Assembly (NCBI GenBank): GCA_948502395.1
Contig: CAOPES010000009.1
Span: 1-64,000 of the forward strand
Reading direction: 5' to 3'
Length of the DNA stretch: 64,000 nt
Origin: an uncultured Clostridia bacterium
GTDB lineage: Bacteria; Bacillota; Clostridia; TANB77; CAG-508
The position numbers and the translations under genes are program-made. The notes beneath the pieces were generated by a model that saw only the letters and a list, made by a program, of their open reading frames with translations, made no database searches and was not told the DNA's origin. Below are positions 1-7,912 of the stretch, in pieces (within the stretch, counting starts at the first letter, position 1; each line of letters opens with the position of its first letter).

Positions 1-83
1 TTTCAAGTGCATATTTATAATAACATTTTAAACTATTTATGTCAATACTTTTTTTAATTTCTTTATACAGAAAAATATACCAA

Positions 84-108
84 AAGCGCCCCACCAAGAA
101 GCGCTTCT
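84..108. other. Inverted repeat downstream of the pilin-like gene
   Basis: AAGCGC at 84-89 and GCGCTT at 101-106 are inverted repeats, and 97-108 (AGAAGCGCTTCT) is itself a perfect palindrome. It lies about 100 bases past the stop of the pilin-like gene ending at 204. It could be a weak terminator. A hairpin 3' of the variable region is also known for some retroelement (DGR) target genes, but no retroelement parts are visible here. Confidence 0.4.
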
Positions 109-203
109 GCCAGGAGAATTTTTCTTTATTCTGCCAAATCTGTTTCACGTATTTGGTAGATCGAGAAAACTTGCTCTATTTTTAATTTACACAGCACTCT
201 GTC

Positions 204-335
204 CTACAAATATAAAAGTGGGCGGAAAGTATAGTTGCTGTAAGCAATGGTCGTACCGCTACTGAAGCGACTTGCAGCGTAATAGGAGCTGTCGTCGTAA
301 CCACCTCCTCTACCCACGCACGGATGGTTGGTGTC
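204..335 (-). other. Candidate DGR variable region (3' end of pilin-like gene)
   Basis: The last ~130 bases of the gene have a much higher G+C than the flanks and end in codons for FRPLLYL just before the stop, the usual place of a variable repeat in lectin-fold targets. Consecutive codons TAC GAC GAC AGC TCC TAT TAC are what randomised AAC/AAT template codons would give. No template repeat or reverse transcriptase is in the window, so this is inference. Confidence 0.45.
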
Positions 336-1586
336 GCTTCGGGTTTCTGTTGTCCATTCATAGCAATTACTTGCCATATCCCATATATTACATATTTTAT
401 CTTGATTAGCAGTTGGTAAGCTATTTGTTCCTCGATTTGCTGGACTTTCTGTATTTAAGCTATTTTGATTAGCATAATTTTCATTTGTAACCTTTTGTAT
501 AAATAATATCGCTGTATCCCACGCATAACTATCCATTAAATCACTTGTAAATGTTTTGTCTGTATACATATTTTTCGATAATTCAGCAGCCTTATTCTGC
601 GTTACATAGTTCCATACTTGGCTATTGGGTTTAGTTACTAATTGTCCTCCTTCATATCCTGTCCACATTGTATCTGAACCATTATAATAACCAGATGGTC
701 CTGGATTTTTTATTTCGTTTTCGTCTAATGTTGCGTTATCTACTCGCGCTTCATATCTTCCTATATAATATCCTCCACTTCTTTCAGCACTTGCCTTTAA
801 TCTAAAATCTTCAATATCTGTTGCTATTGCATTTCCATAATTTAGCAGATTTCCTGTATCCTTTGAATTTTCTTCTTTATTAGTGCCAGAATAATCACTT
901 TTTTCTCCTTGTGAATTAAATGAATATCTGCCCAAATTTATTGTAACTGTTTCTGTTTCTGATGTTTTAATTTCTCCTACTGGTATCCATACAAACTCAC
1001 TTCCTATTGTCCCTTCATATGTTGCATCTTGGATTACCACTCCTCCTGTTACAGATGTTGATGAATCTTCTGCTATTTTAAATCCTGCTGGTACTTTTAC
1101 TTTATTTCCAAAATCATCTGTTATTGTTGTATTTTCTTCATATGGCTTATCTTGTGCTATTGCTTCTTCCACTGTTGTTCCTGTATTATAATCTCCTGCT
1201 GGCGGTGTCTCTCCTGTTTTTACTACTGCTGTTACTTTTCCTGTCGTTGCATCTACTGTTACATCATATCCTTTATATGTTACTGTAATTTTATTTCCAT
1301 TTTCTTTAATATTTGAGTCTGTTACTCCTAAATTTTGTTTTACATTTGTTTTAAAATCTTCTTTATTAAATTTTCCAGTATTATCTATGCTTCCTATTGC
1401 CTCTAACTGCACTACCTCCTTTGCCTCTGCCTCTGTTGTTCTATCTTTTGCAGTGACTGCTTTTGTCAATATTCCATTATCTCCTGTTAATGTCGCAATT
1501 GCCACACCTGCAAGTATTAAAAGCACAATAATCGTTATTACCAATGCTATTAATGTAATACCTTTGTTATTATTTTTTAACTTCAT
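204..1586 (-). CDS. Pilin-like surface protein with FGE/C-type-lectin-like domain; probable DGR target
   Basis: 460 residues. The N-terminus has a short basic leader ending in KG, then ITLIALVITIIVLLILAGV, a class III/type IV prepilin-like segment, but with Ala instead of the usual Glu at mature position 5. Residues ~160-460 resemble the formylglycine-generating-enzyme/C-type-lectin fold: FVWIPVG, GGYYIGRYEA, NIWDMASNCYEWT, then a final GRGGGY...FRPLLYL. The last ~40 codons use GC-rich codons (CCG, GTG, ACG, CGC, AGC) unlike the AT-rich rest, and many are NNC/NNT, as expected for a region diversified by adenine-templated mutagenesis. Start ATG has GAAGGGA upstream. Likely exported and surface exposed; two related proteins lie at 41797-43290 and 50104-51700, and a prepilin peptidase at 40420-41172. 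Ligand unknown. Sure of the domain layout; retroelement role inferred. Confidence 0.8.
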   Translation of the reverse strand: MKLKNNNKGITLIALVITIIVLLILAGVAIATLTGDNGILTKAVTAKDRTTEAEAKEVVQLEAIGSIDNTGKFNKEDFKTNVKQNLGVTDSNIKENGNKITVTYKGYDVTVDATTGKVTAVVKTGETPPAGDYNTGTTVEEAIAQDKPYEENTTITDDFGNKVKVPAGFKIAEDSSTSVTGGVVIQDATYEGTIGSEFVWIPVGEIKTSETETVTINLGRYSFNSQGEKSDYSGTNKEENSKDTGNLLNYGNAIATDIEDFRLKASAERSGGYYIGRYEARVDNATLDENEIKNPGPSGYYNGSDTMWTGYEGGQLVTKPNSQVWNYVTQNKAAELSKNMYTDKTFTSDLMDSYAWDTAILFIQKVTNENYANQNSLNTESPANRGTNSLPTANQDKICNIWDMASNCYEWTTETRSDTNHPCVGRGGGYDDSSYYAASRFSSGTTIAYSNYTFRPLLYL

Positions 1587-1778
1587 AAAATTTATTTCCC
1601 TTCTCTCTTTTGTTTTCTACTTATCTTTCTTCGTTTTTGTTTCTTTTTAAATTTTACTGCTTTTACTTAATTTTTTCTTTATCTAAATTATTTCCACTTT
1701 TGCAAATAGTATTCCCACCTATTCACTTTTCTAACAAAGATATTAAATTTTCAAGGTTCTTCTCTTTACTATTTACAA

Positions 1779-1827
1779 AAATAGACTTAATTCATAACTA
1801 TTTTATAAACAATCATGAATTAAGTCA
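1779..1827 (-). terminator. Hairpin terminator after the 594-codon ORF
   Basis: A perfect 12-bp stem (GACTTAATTCAT at 1784-1795 with its complement at 1815-1826) with a 19-base loop. On the minus strand it is followed by TATTTTTG. It lies just past the stop at 1874. The 288 bases between 1587 and 1873 hold only this hairpin and AT-rich leader sequence. Confidence 0.6.
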
Positions 1828-1873
1828 AGATATTTTACGAAATTATTTCTGTTTCACAAGAATTGTTGAGCTT

Positions 1874-3643
1874 TCAGTTTACAATCTCCATTATAACATA
1901 TTTAGCCAAGCCTGTATCATCATATTTTACTTTCACATTATATTTATTTCTTTCTTCTTTTTCAACAAAATTCTTTAATACATTTACATATTCTTCATTA
2001 TTTTTATTTCTATCAATTTCAATTTTCAATTCTGTATCTGAAACAACTTCAAGATTAATTAAATTTTCTTCGAACATTTTAATTGTTTCTAACATCTCTT
2101 GGCTACTTAGCTCACCAACTTTTAAAAATTGAAATTTTGAATTAAATCTCTTTTTCTCGGCTTCTGTTAATTCGCCACCTTCAAGTATGGTTTTATCTTG
2201 AATAATACCTAAAACTTTTTCAACTTGCACAATATCATCTGTATTTATTTCTTTTTTTACATTTTCTATCTTCTCATCTAAATTTTCTTTAACTTTATTT
2301 AAGATATTATCTAACTGTTCTTGCTCTAAGGTATCTAGTTGTATACTATTTTTATCAATTAATGTAACTTGTTTTTCAAATTCTTCTACCTTTTCTATTT
2401 TTTGTGCAATTTTAGCTTCAACTTTATAATCATTTACTTCATATATCATTGTTGTGTTTTTAGAAGTGTTCTCTTTTACGGTCTCTATATTTATTTTATA
2501 TGGATCTCTTTGCTTTTTATCTTCTATATTAATAACAAATTCATTTCCATCATTTTTTATAGCAAGATTTTGAACTTCAGTTTCCTTTTCTTTTCTGCTA
2601 AATTCTATATATTTTCCTTCATTATCAAACACATCCATATCTATTTGATAATCAGCTGTTTGTATTGATGTTCTTACTGTTTGTTTTGCGTTTTCATATA
2701 TAATTATTTTGGTTTCTTCGCTTCCAATATTATTTTTTGTGATTTCTTCAATCTTTTTATCTATGTCAGATGTAAATTTACTTTTCAAATCAATTGGTTC
2801 TCCCAAATATGGATTCGCCACATTGATGTATTCTTGTAAATTTTCAATTCTTTTTAGTATTATTTCATCTTCTTTAATAGTTTCCAATATTTTTATATAA
2901 ATATTGTTTAGCTGTTCTTTGGTTAGTGTTAGTGTATATGCATTTACAAATACAGGTCTTTCATTTATTGTTATTTTCTGATTTTTTTGTTTTTCAAATT
3001 TTCCTGTTGATACATTTTCACTTATTACTTTTGTGTATTTTTCTTTCAATGTTTCCATTTCTTCTTCATTGAATTTAAAACTATCAAAAGCATTCTCACA
3101 TTTCTTTATTTCTACCGGGATTTTGTACCAGTCTTCTTTTATCGCATCAGTTTTTTCAAAAAAACTTTCTATATTATTTTCTTCTAATAATAGATATTGA
3201 TTAAATAAATCTGAAAATTTTATTCCATGATTATTCCCATCTTGTATATATTCCACATTCATTACTTGTTCATCTTTGTTTAGCAATTTTACATTTTTAT
3301 AGTCATATCCGCTTTCTTTATCTGTTTGACCGTCTAATGTTATTTTTAGATTGTTTATTGAATTATCTGTATTTTCAGATGTTGTTCCTATATTTTCTGT
3401 ATAGTTTACTCTGATTTCAGTACTTTCTTCGTATTTGCCATTAATAGTATTTTTATTTTCGAAAGTTTCTACTATTGTTTCTAAATTTTCAGCATTTTTG
3501 CCCATATATTTCAAAAATAAAGTTTTATTTGATTTGAACATATCTGTTAATAGGTATATTGCAACAAATGCAGCAAGCATAAGTATTATAAATATCGCTA
3601 CTCCAATAATAATCATTTTCTTTTTTTCTTTTTTGGTCATCAT
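1874..3643 (-). CDS. Hypothetical membrane-anchored extracytoplasmic protein
   Basis: About 589 residues. A lysine-rich N-terminus (TKKEKKK) is followed by one hydrophobic helix (IIIGVAIFIILMLAAFVAIYL), then a long charged outer part rich in Glu, Lys and Asn. There is no lipobox and no motif I recognise. Residues ~440-500 look coiled-coil (alternating EKVEEFEKQ, LNKVKENLDEKIENVKKE). An upstream ATG at 3658 touches the rlmB stop, but the run GGGGG, about 8 bases before the ATG at 3643, makes a good ribosome site, so I chose that start. It directly follows rlmB, presumably in one transcript. Function unknown. Confidence 0.7.
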   Translation of the reverse strand: MMTKKEKKKMIIIGVAIFIILMLAAFVAIYLLTDMFKSNKTLFLKYMGKNAENLETIVETFENKNTINGKYEESTEIRVNYTENIGTTSENTDNSINNLKITLDGQTDKESGYDYKNVKLLNKDEQVMNVEYIQDGNNHGIKFSDLFNQYLLLEENNIESFFEKTDAIKEDWYKIPVEIKKCENAFDSFKFNEEEMETLKEKYTKVISENVSTGKFEKQKNQKITINERPVFVNAYTLTLTKEQLNNIYIKILETIKEDEIILKRIENLQEYINVANPYLGEPIDLKSKFTSDIDKKIEEITKNNIGSEETKIIIYENAKQTVRTSIQTADYQIDMDVFDNEGKYIEFSRKEKETEVQNLAIKNDGNEFVINIEDKKQRDPYKINIETVKENTSKNTTMIYEVNDYKVEAKIAQKIEKVEEFEKQVTLIDKNSIQLDTLEQEQLDNILNKVKENLDEKIENVKKEINTDDIVQVEKVLGIIQDKTILEGGELTEAEKKRFNSKFQFLKVGELSSQEMLETIKMFEENLINLEVVSDTELKIEIDRNKNNEEYVNVLKNFVEKEERNKYNVKVKYDDTGLAKYVIMEIVN

Positions 3644-3658
3644 ATGTTTTTCCCCCAT

Positions 3659-4417
3659 TTATTTTTTTCTTAGTCTTTGCTTTACTGATTCATATACTAC
3701 TATTCCTGTTGATACAGATGCATTTAGTGATGTTACTTTTCCTTGCATTGGAATTTTAACTAAAAAGTCGCAATTTTTTCTAACTTTTTCACTCATTCCG
3801 CTTCCTTCATTTCCTATTACAATTCCTAATGGTCCTGTTAAATCTTGATTATAGTAATAAGTATCTGTTCTAATATCTGTTCCGCAAATCCATAAACCTG
3901 CTTTTTTTAGCCTTTCTAGTGCATCTGATATATTAGTCACCCTAGCTATTTTCATATGTTCTACTGCCCCTGCTGACGTTTTGTTTACTGTACTATTCAC
4001 ACTGGCAGCTCTTCTTTTAGGAATTATAACTCCATGAACACCTGCCGTTTCAGCTGTTCTTATTATTGAACCTAAATTGTGTGGATCTTCAATTCCGTCT
4101 AATATTAACACAAATGGTTCTTCATTTTTTGATTTTGCTTCTTCTAATATATCTTCTATTTCACAATATTCAAAAGGTGGAACTATTGCAATAACACCTT
4201 GATAATTTGGTGTACTTGCCATTTCTTCCATTTGTCTTTTATCTTTTTCTACAATTATTACCCTTTTCTCTTTTGCTACTGCAATTATTTTGTTTATTGA
4301 GCCATGTCTTTCTCCTTTCGTGATAAAGATTTTGTTAATATCTTTACCACTTTCTAATAGCTCTAATACTGAATTTCTACCTTCAACTTGGTCATCAAAA
4401 TTTCTTTCTTGTTTCAT
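3659..4417 (-). CDS. rlmB: 23S rRNA (guanosine-2'-O-) methyltransferase, RlmB/TrmH family
   Basis: 252 residues. The N-terminal substrate-binding domain starts with VEGRNSVLELLESG; the C-terminal SPOUT (trefoil-knot) domain carries the three family motifs: ILDGIEDPHNLGSIIRTAE (motif 1, conserved Asn and Arg), GIVIGNEGSGMS (motif 2) and IPMQGKVTSLNASVSTGIV (motif 3). Proteins of this type methylate ribose O2' of G2251 in 23S rRNA using SAM. The start at 4417 has AGGAGAG upstream. The reading frame stays open for 15 more codons into the palindromic repeat 4433-4529, but that extension lacks a ribosome site. lepA lies upstream. Confidence 0.93.
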   Translation of the reverse strand: MKQERNFDDQVEGRNSVLELLESGKDINKIFITKGERHGSINKIIAVAKEKRVIIVEKDKRQMEEMASTPNYQGVIAIVPPFEYCEIEDILEEAKSKNEEPFVLILDGIEDPHNLGSIIRTAETAGVHGVIIPKRRAASVNSTVNKTSAGAVEHMKIARVTNISDALERLKKAGLWICGTDIRTDTYYYNQDLTGPLGIVIGNEGSGMSEKVRKNCDFLVKIPMQGKVTSLNASVSTGIVVYESVKQRLRKK

Positions 4418-4432
4418 ATTTTCTCTCCTTTT

Positions 4433-4487
4433 ATTGCCATTGGGGACGGACCTTTTTGGCAATTTTTTGCCACTGGGGACACTCCTA
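4433..4487. repeat. REP-like palindrome, type A (TTGCCA ends)
   Basis: Reads TTGCCATTGGGGACGGACC then TTTTTGGCAA, followed by TTTTTTGCCACTGGGGACAC. The TTGCCA/TGGCAA ends can pair and the GGGGACGGACC core recurs in the copies at 16809, 59470 and 63747. It lies between lepA and rlmB and could also weaken read-through. Confidence 0.75.
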
Positions 4488-4499
4488 CTTCAAAAAATC

Positions 4500-4529
4500 G
4501 ATGTTTTTTGCTCCGTCTCCAAATACATC
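4500..4529. repeat. REP-like palindrome, type C (GATGTTTTT ends)
   Basis: GATGTTTTTTGCTCCGTCTC followed by CAAATACATC: a degenerate inverted repeat matching the copies at 18635 and 63699. It overlaps the lepA stop codon at 4528-4530. Confidence 0.7.
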
Positions 4530-6339
4530 ACTCGTCATCCAATTTTAGTACTGATAAAAATGCTTCTTGTGGTATTTCTACGTTTCCAATTTCACGCATT
4601 TTTTTCTTTCCACGTTTTTGTTTTTCCAATAATTTTTTCTTTCTCGTTATGTCTCCACCATAACATTTTGCTAATACGTCTTTTCTCATTGCTGATATTG
4701 TTTCTCTTGCAATTATTTGTCCACCTATTGCTGCTTGTAATGGTATTTTAAATAGTTTTCTTGGTATTACTGTTTTTAGTTTTTCTACCATTTTTTTGCC
4801 TCTGCCATATGCGCTATCTTTATGAACTATAAAGCTTAGTGCGTCAACCGGTTCGCCATTTATATGGATGTCCAATTTTACTAAGTTTGATTTTTTGTAT
4901 TCTTTGAATTCATAGTCTAGTGATGCATATCCTTTTGTTTTTGATTTTAGATTGTCAAAAAAGTCATATATTATTTCATTTAATGGCATATCATATACCA
5001 ATGTAACCCTGTTTTCGTCTAGATATTTCATATCGATGTATATTCCACGTCTTCTTTGACATAGTTCCATTATGTTTCCTACATATTCTTTTGGTGTTAA
5101 GATATTTGCTGTTACAAATGGTTCTTCTATATATGATATTTCTTGTTGTTTTGGTAAGTCTTCTGGATTGTATAGTTCTATTACTTGTCCATCTGTTTTG
5201 TGCACTTTGTAGATAACTGATGGTGCTGTTGTAATTAAGCCTAAGTCAAATTCTCTATCTAACCTTTCTTCTATTATTTCTAAATGTAGTAATCCTAAAA
5301 AACCACATCTAAACCCAAAACCTAATGCTACTGATGATTCTGCTTCAAATTCTAAGGCTGCATCATTTAGTTTTAATTTTTCTAAAGCTTCTTTTAAATC
5401 TTCATATTGACTTCCGTCTATTGGGTATAGTCCGCAATATACCATTGGTGTTACTTTTTTATATCCTTTTAATGGCTGCTCAGCTGGATTATTTTTTAGT
5501 GTGATTGTGTCTCCTACGTGTATGTCTGATAGGTTTTTGACACTTGCTGCTATATATCCAACTTCTCCTGCTTTTATTTCATTTGTTGGCATATAGTTTC
5601 CTGGTAAGAAATATCCTACTTCTGCTACTGTGTAATTTCGTCCAGTTGCCATTAAAGTGATTTCGTCCCCTACTTTTACAGTTCCGTCCATTATTCTTAC
5701 ATATGCAACTGCACCTTTGTAATTGTCATAATATGAGTCAAATATTAGACATTTCGCTTTTGCATTTTCGTCCCCCTGTGGTGCTGGTAGGTCTTTTACT
5801 ATTCTTTCTAGTACTTCTTCTACATTTAACCCTGATTTTGCTGATATACATGGTGCATCTTCTGCTGGAATTCCTATTATATCTTCTATTTCGTGTTTCA
5901 CTTCGTCTACTCTTGCATTTGGTAGGTCTATTTTATTTAGTACTGGTAATATTTCTAAGTTGTTGTCTATTGCAAGATATACATTTGCTAGTGTTTGTGC
6001 TTCCACTCCTTGGCTTGAGTCTACTACTAGTATCGCTCCGTCACAAGCTGCTAAACTTCTTGATACTTCATAGTTGAAGTCGACATGCCCTGGGGTGTCT
6101 ATCAAATTTAATGTGTATTCTTGTCCATCTTTTGCTTTGTATATCATTCTTACTGCTTGGGATTTTATTGTAATCCCTCTTTCTTTTTCTATATCCATGT
6201 TATCTAAAATTTGGCTTTCCATCTCTCTTTTTGATAATACGCCTGTCATTTCAATTAATCTATCTGCTAGTGTTGATTTTCCATGGTCTATATGTGCTAT
6301 TATACTAAAATTTCTAATGTGTTCTTGCCTATTATTCAT
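4528..6339 (-). CDS. lepA: Elongation factor 4 (LepA), translational GTPase
   Basis: About 603 residues, normal for the family. GTPase motifs: SIIAHIDHGKSTLADRL (P-loop), DTPGHVDFNYEVSRSLAA (G3), NKIDLPNA (G4). The family-specific C-terminal domain is present (KIPLQAAIGGQIIARET, CYGGDITRKKKLLEKQKRGK). EF4 acts on elongating ribosomes, promoting back-translocation or rescue under stress. A TTG at 6378 is in frame, but it has no ribosome site; the ATG at 6339 is preferred, with only a weak GTGAAGA upstream. All CGG triplets in the gene fall out of frame (GAC GGA and similar). Confidence 0.95.
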   Translation of the reverse strand: MNNRQEHIRNFSIIAHIDHGKSTLADRLIEMTGVLSKREMESQILDNMDIEKERGITIKSQAVRMIYKAKDGQEYTLNLIDTPGHVDFNYEVSRSLAACDGAILVVDSSQGVEAQTLANVYLAIDNNLEILPVLNKIDLPNARVDEVKHEIEDIIGIPAEDAPCISAKSGLNVEEVLERIVKDLPAPQGDENAKAKCLIFDSYYDNYKGAVAYVRIMDGTVKVGDEITLMATGRNYTVAEVGYFLPGNYMPTNEIKAGEVGYIAASVKNLSDIHVGDTITLKNNPAEQPLKGYKKVTPMVYCGLYPIDGSQYEDLKEALEKLKLNDAALEFEAESSVALGFGFRCGFLGLLHLEIIEERLDREFDLGLITTAPSVIYKVHKTDGQVIELYNPEDLPKQQEISYIEEPFVTANILTPKEYVGNIMELCQRRRGIYIDMKYLDENRVTLVYDMPLNEIIYDFFDNLKSKTKGYASLDYEFKEYKKSNLVKLDIHINGEPVDALSFIVHKDSAYGRGKKMVEKLKTVIPRKLFKIPLQAAIGGQIIARETISAMRKDVLAKCYGGDITRKKKLLEKQKRGKKKMREIGNVEIPQEAFLSVLKLDDE

Positions 6340-6448
6340 ATTTTCTTCACTTAACGCCTTTCTCTCAATTTTTGCCAATTTTATTTTAACATACTATTTA
6401 TAAAATCACAATAGTTTTTTTAGATTAGTATATTGGATTTAAATCGTT

Positions 6449-6790
6449 CTAATTATAGTTTTCTAGCCCATTATATAGATTATAAACTTGCTTATAGCCC
6501 ATTTTACACAATTCTTTTTGAGCTTTTTTACTTCTATGACCTGTTGAACAATATACTATTATCAACTTTTCCTTATTGCAAAGTTCTTTTCCACATCTGA
6601 AACGCAATTCATATTCTGGTATAGATATAGCATTATTAATATGCCCTTCATTGTACTCTTGTGGGCTTCTTACATCTACTACTGTTGCACCATTTGATAT
6701 CAGTTTTTGCAATTCTTCTATATTTATGTCGTTCTTGTTCATCGAACGATTTGAATTTCTTGTTATCATATTTTTAAATGTTTTCCACAT
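6449..6790 (-). CDS. Rhodanese-like domain protein
   Basis: 113 residues, a single rhodanese domain: DVRSPQEYNEGHINNAISIP, then the active-site loop VYCSTGHRS with Cys as the expected sulfur-carrying residue, then a GLENY end. Single-domain forms usually move sulfur or handle small thiols in the cytoplasm. A GTG at 6796 lies only two bases from the AGGAGG, so the ATG at 6790 (eight bases away) is the better start. Specific partner unknown. Confidence 0.85.
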   Translation of the reverse strand: MWKTFKNMITRNSNRSMNKNDINIEELQKLISNGATVVDVRSPQEYNEGHINNAISIPEYELRFRCGKELCNKEKLIIVYCSTGHRSKKAQKELCKMGYKQVYNLYNGLENYN

Positions 6791-6849
6791 ATCCACATCC
6801 TCCTTTCGACATTTTATTTCAAAATTCGCCTTATTTTAATTATATGCAA

Positions 6850-7200
6850 ATTTATTTTTTATGATACTTATATTTCCAAATTATTTCACAAATATTTCAA
6901 GCTCTATTATTACTCTCTGTTGGTTTCGACTTATTTTTACATTTTTCTACTTTTTTAGTTTTATTTTGCTTATCTTTATTTCAATTTTGTTTCAAAATCG
7001 TTACATTCTTCTTCGTTATGTTACTATGTTTTTTTGCTTTTTCACGTGTTTTGTTGTTGATAACTTCCTGTGGAAACTGTGGATAACTCTGTGAATAACT
7101 TTAAATAGTCATTTTGAGTTCACGAGTTGTTCACAGTCGTTTGTGTTTAAAATAATATTTTTTATGTTTATTTTTCACTTTTATTGATTATGTGTACCGA
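6850..7200. other. Gene-free AT-rich stretch with a DnaA-box-like cluster
   Basis: No convincing ORF on either strand. TGTGGATAA at 7078-7086 and TGTGAATAA at 7090-7098 both fit the DnaA box (TTATNCACA reversed). TGTTGATAA at 7054-7062 and TTGTTCACA near 7128 differ by one base. The surroundings are T-rich. No dnaA, dnaN or rpmH is nearby, so calling it an origin would be speculation. Confidence 0.45.
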
Positions 7201-7207
7201 TGTTGTA

Positions 7208-7240
7208 GGGTGTTTTTGGGGACAGACCTTAAAAACACCC
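7208..7240. repeat. REP-like palindrome, type B (GGGTGTTTTT ends)
   Basis: GGGTGTTTTTGGGGACAGAC followed by CTTAAAAACACCC, with ends that pair perfectly. Near-identical copies lie at 7880, 18915, 18987, 35183, 61839 and 61915. Confidence 0.8.
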
Positions 7241-7242
7241 TA

Positions 7243-7273
7243 ATGCATTTGGAGACAGAGTAAAAAAACATCA
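7243..7273. repeat. Degenerate REP-like unit, type C
   Basis: ATGCATTTGGAGACAGAGTA followed by AAAAAACATC resembles the type C copies (GATGTTTTTGGGGACGGAGC and AAAAAACATC) with a decayed left end. It directly follows a type B unit. Confidence 0.5.
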
Positions 7274-7470
7274 GTTAAAACTTTTTGGAACAGTCCAAAG
7301 AAGTTTTAAAATAAAAAAACTATTAAAGAGTTCTTCTTTTACTCTCTAACAGTTTTTATTATTACCCTATTTTATTACAAGAAAAGTGGCTTGCCATCTT
7401 TTCTTCTCGCCGATTTGAGTTTTCGAATAAAATGAGAAAATCTCAAAGGCAATAGCGATTGTAGCATTTT

Positions 7471-7506
7471 CATGTTATAGAAAAGTTTTTTCTTTTCTAT
7501 AACATG
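7471..7506. other. 15-bp perfect inverted repeat over the DUF1294 stop codon
   Basis: CATGTTATAGAAAAG at 7471-7485 and its exact complement at 7492-7506 flank a TTTTTT loop. The stop TAG (7497-7499) lies inside the right arm. Neither strand has a T-run after the stem, so it is not a typical terminator. The remainder of 7274-7470 holds only a weaker TTAAAGAGT hairpin and no gene. Confidence 0.6.
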
Positions 7507-7796
7507 AAATATATAATTGTTACTATTTCCAAAATTGTAATAAATGGGAAACCAATTACAAAGCCAAGCTTTTGAGTCTTATGTCTAAAAGCATACATTC
7601 CAGCAGTTGTTCCAATTCCACCACCTAATGCAGTTATTATAAATAATGTTTTTTCTGGTATTCTCCATGCACCTTTTTTAGCTTTTTGTTTATCAAGCCA
7701 CATTATAAAAAATCCAATTAAATTCATCACAATAAAATATATTATTATATTTTGAATACTAAAAATTTCTTCAAAATTCATTTGATTTACTTGCAT
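7497..7796 (-). CDS. DUF1294 membrane protein
   Basis: 99 residues with about three hydrophobic segments. The DUF1294 signature is clear: WLDKQKAKKGAWRIPE, then ALGGGIGTTAGMYAFRHKTQ. Function of the family is unknown. The start at 7796 has AAGGGAG upstream. The frame remains open up to 7910, but that extension reads through a type B repeat and has no ribosome site. Confidence 0.85.
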   Translation of the reverse strand: MQVNQMNFEEIFSIQNIIIYFIVMNLIGFFIMWLDKQKAKKGAWRIPEKTLFIITALGGGIGTTAGMYAFRHKTQKLGFVIGFPFITILEIVTIIYFML

Positions 7797-7879
7797 ATTT
7801 ATTTTCTCCCTTCTGAAACTTTTTAGACTGTTTTCAAACATCTTTTTTAAAACTTTTTTAGCTGTCATAAAATACATCA

Positions 7880-7912
7880 GGGTGTTTTTAAGGTCTGTCC
7901 CCAAAAACACCT
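7880..7912. repeat. REP-like palindrome, type B, next to the polC stop
   Basis: GGGTGTTTTTAAGGTCTGTC then CCCAAAAACACCT: the type B unit in inverse orientation. It ends one base before the polC stop codon (7913-7915). Confidence 0.8.

Noticed and set aside
3643..4462. Longer rlmB start at 4462
   Set aside because: The extra residues are translated repeat without a ribosome site; ATG 4417 has AGGAGAG.
4528..6378. lepA starting at TTG 6378
   Set aside because: No ribosome site before it; ATG 6339 gives the usual N-terminus length.
6850..7496. Small T-rich ORFs as genes
   Set aside because: Low-complexity Phe/Ile/Leu translations with no ribosome site; shadow frames.
7797..7910. Longer DUF1294 start at 7910
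   Set aside because: Extension reads a type B repeat; the ATG at 7796 has a proper ribosome site.
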